A stretch of DNA of 64,000 nucleotides. It comes from JAIBJN01 sp963802795. GTDB taxonomy: Bacteria; Actinomycetota; Thermoleophilia; Gaiellales; Gaiellaceae. How positions within the stretch are numbered: the first letter of the stretch is position 1; the number at the start of each line of letters is the position of its first letter. Location: assembly GCA_963802795.1 (NCBI GenBank), contig CAWDJV010000003.1, forward strand, positions 1 to 64,000. The letters are read 5' to 3'. Positions 62,331 through 64,000 of this stretch are shown piece after piece. The notes beneath the pieces were generated by a model. The model ran no database searches. It was not told where the DNA came from and saw only the letters and a list, made by a program, of their open reading frames with translations. A program made the translations under genes and the position numbers.

Positions 62331-64000
62331 TCAGCGGACGTCCAGTCGCCCGCCGTTGAGCGCCTGCTCGAGCGTGCTGAACCCCGTCCATCTCGAGGAG
62401 AACAGGAGCCTGTTGCCGGCCCACAGCGTGATGCCCAGTGAGTCGGGGGCTCCGTCGGCCCCGGTGATGCGGAGCTCGACGTTACTCGCGACGAGGATCG
62501 GCCTCGGCGGGCTGCGTCACGTCGGTGAGCGTCGCCGTCGCCCGGAAGTCCGCGAGCGGGCCGAGCGCGCCGATCGAGTCGACGTCGTCGCTCCGGATCC
62601 TGTACGACCGGCCGCCGGACTCGAAACGGACCACGGCCGACCCGTCAGGGCCGTCGGCCGTCTTGAACTTCACGTCGAACTCGAAGCGGATCCGGGAGCC
62701 CGCGTTCGGCACGAAGACTCCACCGCCGGCCCCGGCGACGAGGTTGCCGTTCCCGCTGACATGGCTCTGGTTGGGCGCCGGTGTCCCGCTCGGCGTCACC
62801 ACGCGGACGAGCCCGCCGCCCGTTCCCGTGTAGTAGCTGCCCACGACGACCGAGACGTTGTGCGCACCGAGGCCGAGCGTCGCCGTGCAGTTCGCCGCTC
62901 CGGTCGTCGTCGTCCCGTTCAGGAGCTGGACCGGCACGGGCCCGCAGAGCGTCGTCGAGCCCTCCCGGAACGTGACCGTCGCGTTGCGGACGTCGCCGGG
63001 GGCCGAGTCGCCCGACCCGGGCACGACGGCGCTGTCGCGAACCGTCGCGCGGAGCACGATCGAGGCAGAGCCGCTCGGCCCTGCGAATGCGAGGCCGTCG
63101 CCGACGTAGGTCGGGGAGGCGTCCTCCTGGGTCACGGTGACCGTGAAGGAGGCGGTCCCGACGCCGCCGGTCTCGTCGGTCACGGTGACCGACACCGGGT
63201 AGACGCCCGGCGCGGCCGTGACGTTGCCCGCGAGCGACCAGGTTCGGGTTCCCGGCAGGGTGGAGCCGGCGGAGGTGCTGTGAACCGCCAGCGTGAGGCC
63301 GGCCGGGAGCCCGGAAGCGACGGCGGCGAGCGCCGAGCCCGGAGAGTCGTCGTCGGTCGCCGAGACGACCGCCGCGGCCGGGACCGAGTCGCTGTAGTCC
63401 ACCGTCTGGTCAACGGCCGTGACGACCGGGACGGCGAGGATCGTGAAGTCGGCGTTCGAGATGTCGAAGAAGACGTTTCCGACCGCCTCGACCTTGATCC
63501 GCGCCTTCGTCGTGGCCACGTTCGGCAGCGTCACCGGCTCGGAGCCGTCGTTCGCGGTCGACGCGGAGAGGACGTGCGGGTAGGTGAGCCCGCCGTCGAC
63601 AGAGAGGCTGACCTTCACCTCGGCCGTATTGACGGGGGCGAGGTTCGTTCCGGCGACATCCCACGTCACCGCCTGCGTCGAGCCGCCCTGGAGCGCGGTC
63701 GGCGAGGCCTGCGACGTGACGAGGAACGGCCCCGCGGTCGGGGCCAGCACGAGCCTCGTGGTCGAGCTGGCCACGCCCCCGGCCCCGGGGTTGCCGTCGC
63801 GGGCCGTCAGGCGGAAGTTCAGCGTCCGGTCGCCCGGGAACCCGACCCAGTCGGCGGTCGGCAGGAACTCCGAGAAGCAGTCCCGGCTGATGGGCGGCAC
63901 GGGCGTCGGCGGCGGCGGGGCCGCCGGGCACGTGCCCGTGACGGCGTTCGTGTTGTTGGCGAGGATCTGCGGCAGGTCCGGGAAAACCCGCGTCGGATCC
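62331..64000 (-). CDS. C-terminal part of a large secreted protein (possibly reprolysin-type metalloprotease), partial, one frameshift
   Basis: The gene enters from the right edge, so its start and N-terminal domain are outside. What is here begins PDLPQILANNTNAVTGTCP and WVGFPGDRTLNFRLTARDGN, a region I associate with bacterial reprolysin-like M12 proteases (inference; the zinc motif is not in the window). Immunoglobulin-like beta domains follow (WDVAGTNLAPVNTAEVKVSL; GVYPVSVTVTDETGGVGTAS) and a C-terminal beta domain (SRIRFEFDVKFKTADGPDGS). Near 62500 the frame shifts; the other frame continues PILVASNVELRITGADGAPD to a stop at 62331. It must be exported. Confidence 0.72.

Overview
The window is high-GC DNA from an actinobacterium. 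The mix of genes (MalT-like LuxR regulators, BTAD-cyclase-AAA regulators, DUF7144 and DUF6328 membrane proteins, Ku, an encapsulin-type ferritin, Vps62-like and MMPL proteins) suggests a soil member of the Thermoleophilia (Gaiellales/Solirubrobacterales type). That placement is an inference from gene content; there is no rRNA or ribosomal protein gene here to confirm it. Many genes (at least 13) carry one or more single-base frameshifts, usually a missing base. They cluster at 0.7-6 kb, 10.7-12.3 kb, 31.6-41.5 kb and 52-58 kb, while long genes between them are intact. They may be sequencing deletions or real decay, so I give the full reconstructed extent and label such genes pseudogene.

Layout. 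0-8 kb: a small conserved protein, epoxide hydrolase, secreted-type phosphoesterase, a membrane-anchored phosphodiesterase and an LPG-synthase-like flippase. 8-10.7 kb: a leftward run with a K+ channel, a YihY protein, small envelope proteins and a CMD-like protein. 10.7-16.3 kb: DUF1254/DUF1214 protein, a divergent MalT-like regulator, a second CMD-like protein and an AI-2E family permease; a shared palindrome lies before both transcription units. 16.3-19.1 kb: a scrap yard with a 200-bp direct repeat carrying tRNA 3' ends, an encapsulated-ferritin homologue and gene tails. 19.1-27.2 kb: two HisKA_3 sensor kinases, receiver and NarL regulators (some intact, some decayed), and cydAB, whose start overlaps the second kinase. 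27.5-34.3 kb: secreted protein, zinc alcohol dehydrogenase, ABM-like protein, YihY, lipoprotein, decayed beta-propeller and greA pieces, VOC protein and an odd ion channel.

34.3-41.5 kb: a very large BTAD-cyclase-AAA-TPR regulator faces two tandem SBP56 (methanethiol-oxidase-like) genes. Between them are three head-to-tail 11-bp repeats, the classic form of a SARP/BTAD operator. 41.5-42.5 kb: cysteine hydrolase and YjbR protein. 43.1-56.0 kb: a surface-glycan type cluster with GT2 and GT4 glycosyltransferases, a TylF-like methyltransferase, three sulfotransferases and a class I methyltransferase. Its core is an inverted duplication (epimerase remnant - GT4 - GT2) around the TylF-like gene. 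56-64 kb: Vps62-like membrane protein, MMPL transporter, Ku, small membrane proteins, and the C-terminal part of a large secreted protein that runs off the right end.

Partial tRNA 3' ends occur at several places without an intact tRNA or a recognisable integrase. I read them as scars of past integration. No CRISPR array, rRNA, intact tRNA or transposase gene was seen.
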